Positions 24,982-32,911 of a stretch of DNA of 64,000 nucleotides are shown one piece after another. The translations under genes and the position numbers were made by a program. The notes beneath the pieces were generated by a model. That model was not told the DNA's origin. It did no database searches and worked only from the letters and a program-made list of their open reading frames with translations. Every line of letters begins with the position of its first letter. Positions within the stretch are counted from its first letter, which is position 1. Source of the stretch: an uncultured beta proteobacterium (GTDB lineage: Bacteria > Pseudomonadota > Gammaproteobacteria > Burkholderiales > SG8-41); assembly GCA_903889565.1 (NCBI GenBank), contig CAISYC010000060.1, positions 1 to 64,000 of the forward strand. The letters are read 5' to 3'.

Positions 24982-25938
24982 CTAATCCGCCCTGGCGCCG
25001 GAATCCTTCGCCACCTTCGCCCACTTGACGAGTTCAGCCTTGACGAAATCGCCGAACTCCGCGGGCGTGCTGCCGACCGGCTCGAAGCCGAGCACCGCAA
25101 TTTTATCGAGGAACTCCTGCTGTTTGAGATTCTTCAGCACTTCGGCATTGATCTTGTTGACCACCGTCGCCGGCGTGCCGGCCGGCGCGAGTATGCCGTT
25201 CCACGCCGGCGCTTCGAAACCCGGCAAGCCCGACTCCGCCACCGTCGGCAGATCAGGCAGGGATTTCGAACGCTTGAGCGTGGTCACCGCAATGCCGCGG
25301 ATGCGGCCGGCCTGGATCTGCGGCACCGCCGACGGTCCCACCGCGAACATCACCTGCGCCTGTCCGGCAATGAGGCCCGTCACCCCCTGCGCAACCGTCT
25401 TGTACGGCACGTGCACCATGTTGACACCGGTCATCGTCTTGAACATCTCGCAGATCAAATGACCGGGCGAGCCGTTGCCGCCCGAGGTGTAATTGAGTTC
25501 GCCCGGCCGCGCCTTCGCCAGTTTGACCAGATCGTTGACGGTTTTCACCGGCAGCGAAGGATGCACCGCGAGCACGAACGGAATCGTCGCGATCAGCGTG
25601 ATCGGCGTGAAATCGCGTACCATGTCGTAGGTCAGTCTGAAAAAATTCGGGTTGATGGTGTGCGTGCCGGTAGCCAGCAGCAGCGTATAGCCGTCGGGCA
25701 CCGCGCGCGCCACCGCTTCGCCGGACAGCATGCCGCCGCCGCCGCCGCGTTCATCAACGACCACCTGCTGGCCCCAGGCATCGGTAAAACGCTGGCCGAG
25801 GATGCGCGCCATTGAATCGGGGCCGCCGCCGGTGACCCAGCGAATCGGTTTGACCGGATACTGTTGCGCATGGACTGCAGCGACAAGCGAGGCAAACACG
25901 AGTGCGCCCGCCAGATACATCATCGAATTGCGTTGCAT
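24982..25938 (-). CDS. Bug/TctC-family tripartite tricarboxylate receptor
   Basis: A 318-residue receptor whose ATG at 25938 follows GGAGGGGAA. The signal peptide ends AAVHAQ and is followed by QYPVKPIRWVTGGGPDSMAR. Here the usual G-G-P-x-D turn reads GGGPDS, as in the frameshifted gene at 31896 (VGPGPDV), so the two form a subgroup. The DERGGGGGMLSGE segment replaces the usual DNRxGA block. It is the last gene of a likely four-gene minus-strand run starting at 29397. Confidence 0.92.
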   Translation of the reverse strand: MQRNSMMYLAGALVFASLVAAVHAQQYPVKPIRWVTGGGPDSMARILGQRFTDAWGQQVVVDERGGGGGMLSGEAVARAVPDGYTLLLATGTHTINPNFFRLTYDMVRDFTPITLIATIPFVLAVHPSLPVKTVNDLVKLAKARPGELNYTSGGNGSPGHLICEMFKTMTGVNMVHVPYKTVAQGVTGLIAGQAQVMFAVGPSAVPQIQAGRIRGIAVTTLKRSKSLPDLPTVAESGLPGFEAPAWNGILAPAGTPATVVNKINAEVLKNLKQQEFLDKIAVLGFEPVGSTPAEFGDFVKAELVKWAKVAKDSGARAD

Positions 25939-26019
25939 TTCCCCTCCCCGATGCGGCGCGCCTGCCTGCGCGGCGTCGCCGCCATCAAGAATAACCATTT
26001 TGACGCGGGCGAAACAGCT

Positions 26020-26967
26020 TCAGTGCGTCGCCGCATAGTAATCCGCGTATTCGCAACCGTTGCCGGTGGCGAACGAACTTTCGATCGTGCCGCCAGCGAG
26101 ATCGAGCACCGAAACGACACCATCGTCGTGATTGCACAACAGCGCGCGGTCGGGCGCCTGCGGAAAGGCAAAACCCATCGGCGCGCGGCCAACGGCGATC
26201 AGCGCCGTCTGTTCGAGCGAGGGCAGACGAAACACCGCGACCGTGCGGTCCTTGCTCGACGACAGCAGGAGCCAGCGCCGGTCCGGCGACAGGCGCGCAC
26301 GGCGCAATTGCGGCAGACTTGCGCCGGCGCCCTCGAAGCGCAGGCTTTTCACCAACCGGTCGCTGCGCGTGTCGATGACGTTGACCTCCGGCTCGGCGTG
26401 CGAAGCCACATACAGATACTCGCCGTCCGACGCCATTGCCATGCCTTCGCAGCGGTTCGGAATCGTAATCTGGCCGCTGACGCGGTGCGTCGCCAGATCG
26501 ACCACCGCAACATTCGGTGTTTGCTTACACGAGGCATACAGCCGCCGGCCGTCCGGATGCGCCACCACCCAGTGCGCGGCACCGCCGATATCGATCGTGT
26601 GCACGACGCGGCGCGCCTTCACATCGACCCCGAGCAAGGCGTTGTTGAGCTCGGCCGTCACCCACAGCAGACCGTCCTTGCCGAACATCATGCCGTGCGG
26701 TGCAAGGCAGGCGCCTGTATCGATAAAGCCGTCGATCGCGCGCGCCGCCAGATCGATTACCACCAGGCGGTGATCCGGATCCTTGTTTTTCCCGAATACG
26801 CCGCCACCGAACACCGAACCGTAAGCCACCGCAGCATCGGGCGCCAGCACCAGCTCGTGCACGCAGGACGGCATGTCGAGCGCGGCCAGCCGCGCGTGAC
26901 TGGCGCCGTCATAGAATTCGACGCGCTTGTCGTTCTTCGCGGTGAGTATGATGTTGCGCTGACTCAT
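26020..26967 (-). CDS. YVTN/NHL-type beta-propeller protein
   Basis: A 315-residue propeller protein of the YVTN/cytochrome-cd1-like repeat kind. Blades include ILTAKNDKRVEFYDGAS, RLVVIDLAARAIDGFIDTG, AHWVVAHPDGRRLYASC, NVAVVDLATHRVSGQI and YLYVASHAEPEVNVIDTRSD. No signal peptide is visible. It lies 24 bp after the MmgE/PrpD gene and 81 bp before a Bug gene, so it is probably part of that cassette. Lactonase-like or scaffold roles are possible; no catalytic motif was recognised. Confidence 0.83.
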   Translation of the reverse strand: MSQRNIILTAKNDKRVEFYDGASHARLAALDMPSCVHELVLAPDAAVAYGSVFGGGVFGKNKDPDHRLVVIDLAARAIDGFIDTGACLAPHGMMFGKDGLLWVTAELNNALLGVDVKARRVVHTIDIGGAAHWVVAHPDGRRLYASCKQTPNVAVVDLATHRVSGQITIPNRCEGMAMASDGEYLYVASHAEPEVNVIDTRSDRLVKSLRFEGAGASLPQLRRARLSPDRRWLLLSSSKDRTVAVFRLPSLEQTALIAVGRAPMGFAFPQAPDRALLCNHDDGVVSVLDLAGGTIESSFATGNGCEYADYYAATH

Positions 26968-26991
26968 CGTGGCGCCGCCGCTACCGCAGCG

Positions 26992-28386
26992 TCAGGACCG
27001 CAGCAGCGGCCGCAGCGCGCGCATGTCCTTCACCTGTTCGATATTCCATACGGTGTCGCAGAGTTTGCGCGCGCGCGCCTTGCCCAGCACCGGCGCCATC
27101 AGGTCGTAGCATTTCTCGTCGACCTCGGGCGTGGTCATCGGATTCTGCGCGGTGCCGCGCACGCCGCGGGTGTGGTGCTTCACGGTGCGGCCGTCCTTCA
27201 ATTTGATTTCGACGATGCCGTGGCGCTCCGGAATCAGGCTTTGCAGCCATTCGTCGCCGACCAGTTCGACCTTGGCGCGCACCCGCATCACGTTCTTCTC
27301 GGTCATGCGCTTTTCGTCGTGCGCCGAAATGAAGCTGGCGGTGCCGTCGATCAGCATCACCGCGCACATGTACTGCATGCAGATGTCGGGCATCTCGCGG
27401 TTGTTGACGGTGTTGGCGCCGGTGGTGGAAACGCGCACGATAATTTTCTCGACATCGGCTTCCTTGATGTTGTGGGTGCGGATCAATTCGAGCAGCGAAT
27501 CGAGCGGCGCCTGAATCGGCGAGCCGACGGTCCAGCGCTTGATGTTGGTGCGCATGATTTCGTAATTGCTGCCGAGCCCGCGGATCAGCACCTGCGGATC
27601 GGGCTTGATGCCGCCCATGCGGCGCGATTCGTCGAAGGCGTGATAGAAGTTGCGCTCGCCCGAGAACACGTCCTCGACGCCGCTGCAGCCGGAAGCGACC
27701 ATGGTCGTCGCCGACATGCCGTTGCGCGCGGCCATGCCGCCGAAGTCGAAGGCCTTCTCGATGTGGTCGAGGTCGCGCATGTAAGTCGAAAGCCCGCCGG
27801 TCTGCTGCGCCGTGTACGACAGCACATGCCGCACCTGATCACTGTCAAGCTTGGCCAGCGCCGCGCTGGCCGCTGCCGCGCCGAAGGTCGGCCCGAAGCA
27901 ATGCGTCATGTGGCCGAGTTTGCGGAAATCGACCGGGTTCAACGAAATATTGAGCCGCGTGCCGATATCGTAACCGAGTGTCACCGCGCGCATGAAAGTG
28001 CGGCCGTCGCTTTTTTCGCGCTCGCCCATCGCCAGAGCGGAGGCCACGATCGCACAGCCCGGATGGCACCACGACGGCGCGTGCGAATCGTCGGTTTCGT
28101 CTGCGTGCGCCAGCATCGCGTTGATCAACGCGGCATTGACGCTGTTGGTGAGAATTTTTGTGCCGACCACCAGCGCCTCGGGCTTGCCGCCGAGGGTTTT
28201 GGCATATGACAGCGTGACGCGGCCCGGCTTCAGTTTGGCGCCGGACACCATCGCCGCCAGCGTGTCGAGAATGTGGTGTTTGGTTTTCTCGACCACCTCC
28301 TTCGGCGGCGACTTTTTCGTCGCGCCGGCGATATAAGCGGAGAGTTTTTTCATCAGCGGCGAGACCGCCGTTTTTTTCGCTGCCAT
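26992..28386 (-). CDS. MmgE/PrpD family protein (cytoplasmic)
   Basis: A 464-residue member of the 2-methylcitrate dehydratase/cis-aconitate decarboxylase family. Blocks are HHILDTLAAMVSGAKL, ADETDDSHAPSWCHPGCAI, TLGYDIGTR, LSYTAQQTGGLS and KRWTVGSPIQAPLDSL, closely matching the protein at 7950. Unlike that protein it lacks a signal peptide and starts MAAKKTAVSPLMKKL. An AAGGAGCACTTGA-like ribosome site precedes the start. It is the second gene of the run Bug - MmgE/PrpD - propeller - Bug, with 27- and 24-bp gaps. Confidence 0.9.
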   Translation of the reverse strand: MAAKKTAVSPLMKKLSAYIAGATKKSPPKEVVEKTKHHILDTLAAMVSGAKLKPGRVTLSYAKTLGGKPEALVVGTKILTNSVNAALINAMLAHADETDDSHAPSWCHPGCAIVASALAMGEREKSDGRTFMRAVTLGYDIGTRLNISLNPVDFRKLGHMTHCFGPTFGAAAASAALAKLDSDQVRHVLSYTAQQTGGLSTYMRDLDHIEKAFDFGGMAARNGMSATTMVASGCSGVEDVFSGERNFYHAFDESRRMGGIKPDPQVLIRGLGSNYEIMRTNIKRWTVGSPIQAPLDSLLELIRTHNIKEADVEKIIVRVSTTGANTVNNREMPDICMQYMCAVMLIDGTASFISAHDEKRMTEKNVMRVRAKVELVGDEWLQSLIPERHGIVEIKLKDGRTVKHHTRGVRGTAQNPMTTPEVDEKCYDLMAPVLGKARARKLCDTVWNIEQVKDMRALRPLLRS

Positions 28387-28413
28387 TCAAGTGCTCCTTG
28401 TTTTTATCGTGCC

Positions 28414-29397
28414 CTATTTAACCATGCCAAGCTCGCCCAGCAACATGCGCGAGAGCTCGTAATCCTTTTTCAGCAATTCGCGCGCCGCCGGCCCCTTGAC
28501 GAATTCCCATTCAAGCGCGTCTTCGGCCAGCACGCGCTTCCATTCCGGCAGATTGACGGCGCGTTCGAGCATGGTTTCCCAATAAGCGGTCTGCGCGTCG
28601 GTCAAGCCGTGCGGCGCCATTACCGCGATCCAGCCGCCCTGCACCACGTCATAACCCTGCTCCTTCAGCGTCGGCACATCGGGCAACGCAGTCGAACGGC
28701 GCGCGCTCGACACACCGAGCACGCGCATCGCACCGGACTGCACATGCGGAATCACGTTGTCCACCGAGCCCGCCAGCAGATCGATGTGCCCGCCGAGCAG
28801 ATTGGTCACCGATTCGGCCGCGCCGCCGAACGTGATGACCTTGAGCCTGCGCGGATCGACACCGGCGGATTTGGCCACCAGCGCATAGACGAAATGCGGC
28901 GTCGCACCGCGCGCGCTGCCGACCGCAACGCTGATCGATTGCGGATCAACCCTGATCCGGTCCACCAGATCCTTGACCGTCCTGATCGGCGAATCGGCGC
29001 GCACCGCCAGTGCCATTGCCTCGTCGCCGATCACGGCGAGCGTGGTGAAATCGGTGTAATTGAGCGTGCTGCGGCCGAGGATATGATTGGCGAGCAGCGC
29101 CTTGCGCACTACCGCAAGGTAATGCGCATCGCCGGCATGCTGGGCAACGTAGCTGTAGGCAATGGCGCCGCCGCCGCCGACCTTGTTGACGACGGCGATA
29201 TTATCGAGCCATTGGTTGGCCTGCCACAGGCGCTGCAGCGTGCGCGCAGTCTTGTCGTTGCCGCCGCCGGGTGCCGAGCCGACGACGCATTCGACGGCCT
29301 TCTGCGGCTTCCAGTTCTGCGCCGACACGGCGCAACTGCAGATTGCCGCAAGCGCGACGACGCGGACAAGCAAGACACGCAGGAAACGGTGTGACAT
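28414..29397 (-). CDS. divergent Bug/TctC-family receptor
   Basis: A 327-residue receptor from a more distant Bug branch. After a signal peptide ending CAVSAQ it reads NWKPQKAVECVVGSAPGGGN, with GGGNDK in place of the usual GGxxD turn, and it lacks the DNRxGA block (VVNKVGGGGA instead). It retains SVAVGSARGATPHFVYAL and SSARRSTALPDVPTL. The ATG at 29397 is taken; in-frame ATGs upstream would lengthen the lead without adding a better signal. It is the first gene of a four-gene minus-strand cassette. Confidence 0.87.
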   Translation of the reverse strand: MSHRFLRVLLVRVVALAAICSCAVSAQNWKPQKAVECVVGSAPGGGNDKTARTLQRLWQANQWLDNIAVVNKVGGGGAIAYSYVAQHAGDAHYLAVVRKALLANHILGRSTLNYTDFTTLAVIGDEAMALAVRADSPIRTVKDLVDRIRVDPQSISVAVGSARGATPHFVYALVAKSAGVDPRRLKVITFGGAAESVTNLLGGHIDLLAGSVDNVIPHVQSGAMRVLGVSSARRSTALPDVPTLKEQGYDVVQGGWIAVMAPHGLTDAQTAYWETMLERAVNLPEWKRVLAEDALEWEFVKGPAARELLKKDYELSRMLLGELGMVK

Positions 29398-29531
29398 GCG
29401 CAATGCGGTCAGTCCATGCGGGGGAAGCCGCATCATAGTCCGCAGCTGTCCTCGTCGCAATAAACGCGGTGTGCTGCGATGCTAGAATCGCAGCCCGGAG
29501 TCATTAAAAAACTTTCTATACCCATTGGAAC

Positions 29532-29597
29532 CGTCATTCCGGCGAAAGCGGGAATCCAGATCAGAAACCCTGGGTCCCCGCCTGCGCGGAAAAGACG
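29532..29597. repeat. intergenic repeat unit (dRS3-like family)
   Basis: It starts CGTCATTCCGGCGAAAGCGG, with a 20-base near-palindrome ATTCCG-N8-GGGAAT (29536-29555, one base off the ATTCCC-N8-GGGAAT pattern). It ends CCCCGCCTGCGCGGAAAAGACG. This is the third copy of the family, 36 bp before the amidohydrolase start. Confidence 0.6.
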
Positions 29598-29632
29598 ATA
29601 TTTGTTAACCGACTGCTGACGGAAATTCAATC

Positions 29633-30523
29633 ATGAGCGCCATGCCCGAACCGCCGCTGTGCGCGGCCCCCGATCCCGCCCCGCGCAAACCGAACATCAC
29701 GCTGCCCGCCGGAGCCACCGACACGCATGCGCACATCTGCGGTCCGAAATCGCAATACGCCTATTTCTCCGAACGCGTCTACACGCCGCCCGACTGCCTG
29801 TTGCCCGCCTACAGTCATATGCTTAAAACGCTGGGCGTCGGGCGCGCGGTGCTGGTGCAGCCGTCGGTTTACGGCACCGACAACACCGCGATGCTGGCGG
29901 CGATGAAAGCCGCCGGCCCGTCGTTCCGCGGTGTCGCGGTGGTGGCCGATGACATCAGCGAAGCCGAATTGAAAACCCTGCACGCCGCCGGTGTGCGCGG
30001 CGTGCGCGTGAACATCGTCGACGTGCCCAACCGCAAACCCGGCACGCTGCCGCTGGAATCACTCAAGAAACTCGCCAACAAGGTCAAACCCTTCGGCTGG
30101 CACATGGAATTCCTGGCGCACGTCGATGAATTTCCGGATCTCGACAACATGCTCGACGGCTTTCCGGTCGAAACCGTTTACGGCCATCTTGGCTACATGA
30201 AAACCGACAAGGGCATCGCGCATCCGGGCTTCCAGGCGCTGCTGCGCCTGATGAAAGCCGGCAAGGCCTGGGTCAAACTCACCGGCCCCTATCGCATCTC
30301 GATGCAGACCATGCCGCACGCCGACACCAACGTCTACGCGCACGAATTGATCAAGGCTGCGCCAAAACAGGTGGTGTGGGGTTCCGACTGGCCGCACGTG
30401 ATGGTCAAGGGCGCGATGCCCAATGACGGCGACATCTGCGATCTGCTCGGCAACTGGGTCACCGACGAAGCCGTACGCAAACAAGTACTGGTAGACAACC
30501 CCGCGCGGCTCTACGGTTTCTAG
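29633..30523 (+). CDS. amidohydrolase-2 family protein, LigI-like lactonase (paralogue)
   Basis: A 296-residue paralogue of the gene at 16379, sharing ATDTHAHICGP, AVLVQPSVYGTDNTAML, KPFGWHMEFLAHVDEFPDLD, GHLGYMKTDKGI and the catalytic Asp in VVWGSDWPH. Cytoplasmic. Each copy is located near a Bug receptor (this one divergent from the gene at 28414..29397). The two copies probably hydrolyse related lactones or dicarboxylates. Confidence 0.88.
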   Translation: MSAMPEPPLCAAPDPAPRKPNITLPAGATDTHAHICGPKSQYAYFSERVYTPPDCLLPAYSHMLKTLGVGRAVLVQPSVYGTDNTAMLAAMKAAGPSFRGVAVVADDISEAELKTLHAAGVRGVRVNIVDVPNRKPGTLPLESLKKLANKVKPFGWHMEFLAHVDEFPDLDNMLDGFPVETVYGHLGYMKTDKGIAHPGFQALLRLMKAGKAWVKLTGPYRISMQTMPHADTNVYAHELIKAAPKQVVWGSDWPHVMVKGAMPNDGDICDLLGNWVTDEAVRKQVLVDNPARLYGF

Positions 30524-30530
30524 CGCGGCG

Positions 30531-31775
30531 TCAGCGGTTCCACGGCATTTTCGCCAGCACCACGGTCATGCCGCAGGAATTGCTGAGTCCGGCGTAGACG
30601 AGGCCGGCGCCGATAAACGCGGCGAGCCAGTACGCCGCCGGATGCACCAAGGCGCCGGCGGCAATGCCTGTAACCACCAGCGCGCCGGCGGTGATGCGCA
30701 TCTGCCGGTCGAGCGACATCACTTTGCGCGCGCCGCTTTCGACCGCGTAGCCCGCCGCCACCCACGCGTTGGTGCCGCCATCGACTTGTATTACCTGCCG
30801 CAGGCCGCCGACGCGTAACTTCGACGCCGCGATCTGGCTGCGGGTGCCGGTCTGACAGATGCAATAGAGCGGCGTCTCGGCGCCGAAGCGCGCAATCAGC
30901 GCCGCTGCATCGAGGCGGTCGAGCGGCATGTTGAGCGAGCCGGCAATTTTGACGGTGTCGAATTCTCCGGGCGTGCGCACATCCAGAATGTTGACCGCGC
31001 CCGCCGCCATCGCTGCGAAAAGCTGTTCCGCCGAGACGCTTTGCAGAGCGGTATCGGCGGCAGCAGGGTTCGCTTCAATGCGCGTGGCCGCCTGCATGGC
31101 ACCCGCCTCAAGATTGGCCGGCACTGCCTCATGGATGCGCTTGGGCATCGGCAGCCCGAGGTTGTTCATGATGCCGATGAATTCGTCGCGCGTCTTGCCG
31201 GCGACCCGCGCGTTGAATTGTTTCTCTTCGCCGATGCTGCTGAGCCGGCGCCCCTTGTAATCGTGGCCGGGAAACACCAGCGTCTGATCGTCGAGTGAAA
31301 ACAGTTTTTCGGTGATGCTGCTCCACAAGTCCGCCGCGCTGCCGCCCTGAAAATCGGTGCGCCCGCAGCCGCCGATCAACAGCGTGTCGCCGGTGAACAC
31401 GCGGTCGCGCCACAACAACGACACGCTGCCCGGAGTATGGCCGGGGGTTGCGATTACCGTGATCTCTTCGTGCCCGAACAGGATCACGTCCCCGTCCTTC
31501 AGCAAGCGATCGTAACCCTGCGCATGGCAATCGGCCGACACCGCAGTCACCGCGCCGGTCGCATCCTTCAGCGTCTGCGCACCCGTAATGTGATCAGCGT
31601 GCACATGGGTTTCGAGCGAGTACTTGAGTTTGAGCCCGTGCTCGCGCACCAGTTTGAGATCGCGTTCGGCCTGTTCGAACACCGGATCAATGATGACCGC
31701 TTCGTGGGTGGCGTCGTCGGCGATCAGATAGGTATAAGTCGACGACTCGGCATCAAACAATTGCTTGAAAAACAT
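30531..31775 (-). CDS. persulfide dioxygenase-rhodanese-DUF2892 fusion protein
   Basis: A 414-residue three-part protein. Residues 1-240 are an ETHE1-like metallo-beta-lactamase fold with the iron motif THVHADH (H57, H59, D61, H62), TPGHTPGSVSLL and VFPGHDYKGR. A rhodanese domain follows with NILDVRTPGEFDTV and the active-site loop CQTGTRS. The C-terminus has a DUF2892-type membrane hairpin (two hydrophobic segments, RQMRITAG lead) ending AKMPWNR. It is expected to oxidise glutathione persulfide and transfer sulfane sulfur at the inner membrane. The stop lies 8 bp from the convergent amidohydrolase stop. Confidence 0.9.
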   Translation of the reverse strand: MFFKQLFDAESSTYTYLIADDATHEAVIIDPVFEQAERDLKLVREHGLKLKYSLETHVHADHITGAQTLKDATGAVTAVSADCHAQGYDRLLKDGDVILFGHEEITVIATPGHTPGSVSLLWRDRVFTGDTLLIGGCGRTDFQGGSAADLWSSITEKLFSLDDQTLVFPGHDYKGRRLSSIGEEKQFNARVAGKTRDEFIGIMNNLGLPMPKRIHEAVPANLEAGAMQAATRIEANPAAADTALQSVSAEQLFAAMAAGAVNILDVRTPGEFDTVKIAGSLNMPLDRLDAAALIARFGAETPLYCICQTGTRSQIAASKLRVGGLRQVIQVDGGTNAWVAAGYAVESGARKVMSLDRQMRITAGALVVTGIAAGALVHPAAYWLAAFIGAGLVYAGLSNSCGMTVVLAKMPWNR

Positions 31776-31895
31776 GGCGGTCTCCGCTAACCGTATTCCG
31801 GCACTGCGGCACTATCGCACGCGGTACAGGCGACCGTCCACCGACGAGGGCCAGCCCCCTACGCTCTGCCGCGAGGGGAAGGGGGAGAAGCGCAA

Positions 31896-32851
31896 TCAAT
31901 CCACCTTCGCGCCGGTCTCCCTGATCACCTTCGCATAGCGAGCAATGTCGGCGCCGATGAATTTGGCGAATTGCTCGGGGGTGGCGCCGTAGCTGACCTG
32001 CTCCCAGCCGGTGTCGGCGATTTTCTGCGCCACCGCCGGATCTTTCATCGCGCGCGTGACTTCAGCGCTCAGCTTCTCGATCAGCACCTTCGGCGTGCCC
32101 GCAGGCGCGACGAGTCCGTTCCAGCCGTTGGCCTCGAAGCCGGTCAACCCCGACTCGATCATGGTCGGCAGTTCAGGCAGCTGCGGCGAACGCGCCACGC
32201 CGGTCACCGCGAGCGCGCGGATCTTGCCCGACTTGATCTGCGTGAGCGAACCGGGTCCGGTCTTAAAAACATCTGCACCTGGCCCGCCATCAGATCGACC
32301 ATCGCCGGCGCCGCCCCCTTGTAGACGATGTGCACGATGTCGATCTTCGCAATGTTCCTGAACATCTCGCCCGCGAGATGCGGTCCGGTGCCGTTGCCCG
32401 ACGACGCATAATTCAGTTGCCCGGGCTTAGCCCTCGCCAACGCGATCAATTCCTGAATACTGCGCGCGGGCACTGCCGGATGCACCGACAGTATGTACGG
32501 CGACATCACGCACAACGCGATCGGCGCAAAATCCCTGACCAGGTCGTACGACGTTTTTTGCAAGACTGCATTGATGGTGTAGGCCGAGGTGATCATCAGC
32601 AGCGTGTAGCCGTCGGCCGGTGCCTTTGCCGCAAGTTCCGCCGAAATCACCCCGCCGCCGCCCGGGCGTTGATCGATGACCGTCTGCTGGCCCCATGAAT
32701 CGGTGAACTTCTGGCCGATGATGCGCGCCAGCACATCGGGGCCGGGGCCGACGAGGATGCGAATCGGCCGCGCCGGATAGTTCTGCGCCGTCGCCGGCAG
32801 CGCCATGCCGGCCGCCAGCACCAGCAGCGGCAAAAATATTTGGTGCCGCAT
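31896..32851 (-). pseudogene. Bug/TctC-family receptor, frameshifted
   Basis: The N-terminal part (start 32851 after GGAGGAGTATCG, signal peptide ending LPATAQ, then NYPARPIRILVGPGPDV) runs to MVDLMAGQVQMF. It then leaves frame at an A5 run near 32265-32269 (minus-strand T5). The remaining family sequence (KTGPGSLTQIKSGKIRALAV to ETGAKVD) continues in another frame to 31896. Restoring one base gives a normal receptor of about 318 residues. This is either a recent frameshift or a homopolymer assembly error. All other family blocks are well preserved, arguing for a recent event. Confidence 0.85.
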
Positions 32852-32911
32852 CGATACTCCTCCATTCTTTTGTCCGCCCCGCAATCGCAGCGGGCGTTTC
32901 ATCGGAACAGC

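Noticed and set aside
25864-28209. 781-codon open frame on the plus strand
   Set aside because: It runs antisense through the propeller and MmgE/PrpD genes, which have clear family motifs and ribosome sites. It has an Arg/His-rich composition typical of a GC-rich shadow frame.
32204-32300. programmed ribosomal frameshift in the Bug gene at 31896
   Set aside because: No known slippery heptamer with a downstream pseudoknot was seen, and no relative uses frameshifting; mutation or sequence error is simpler.
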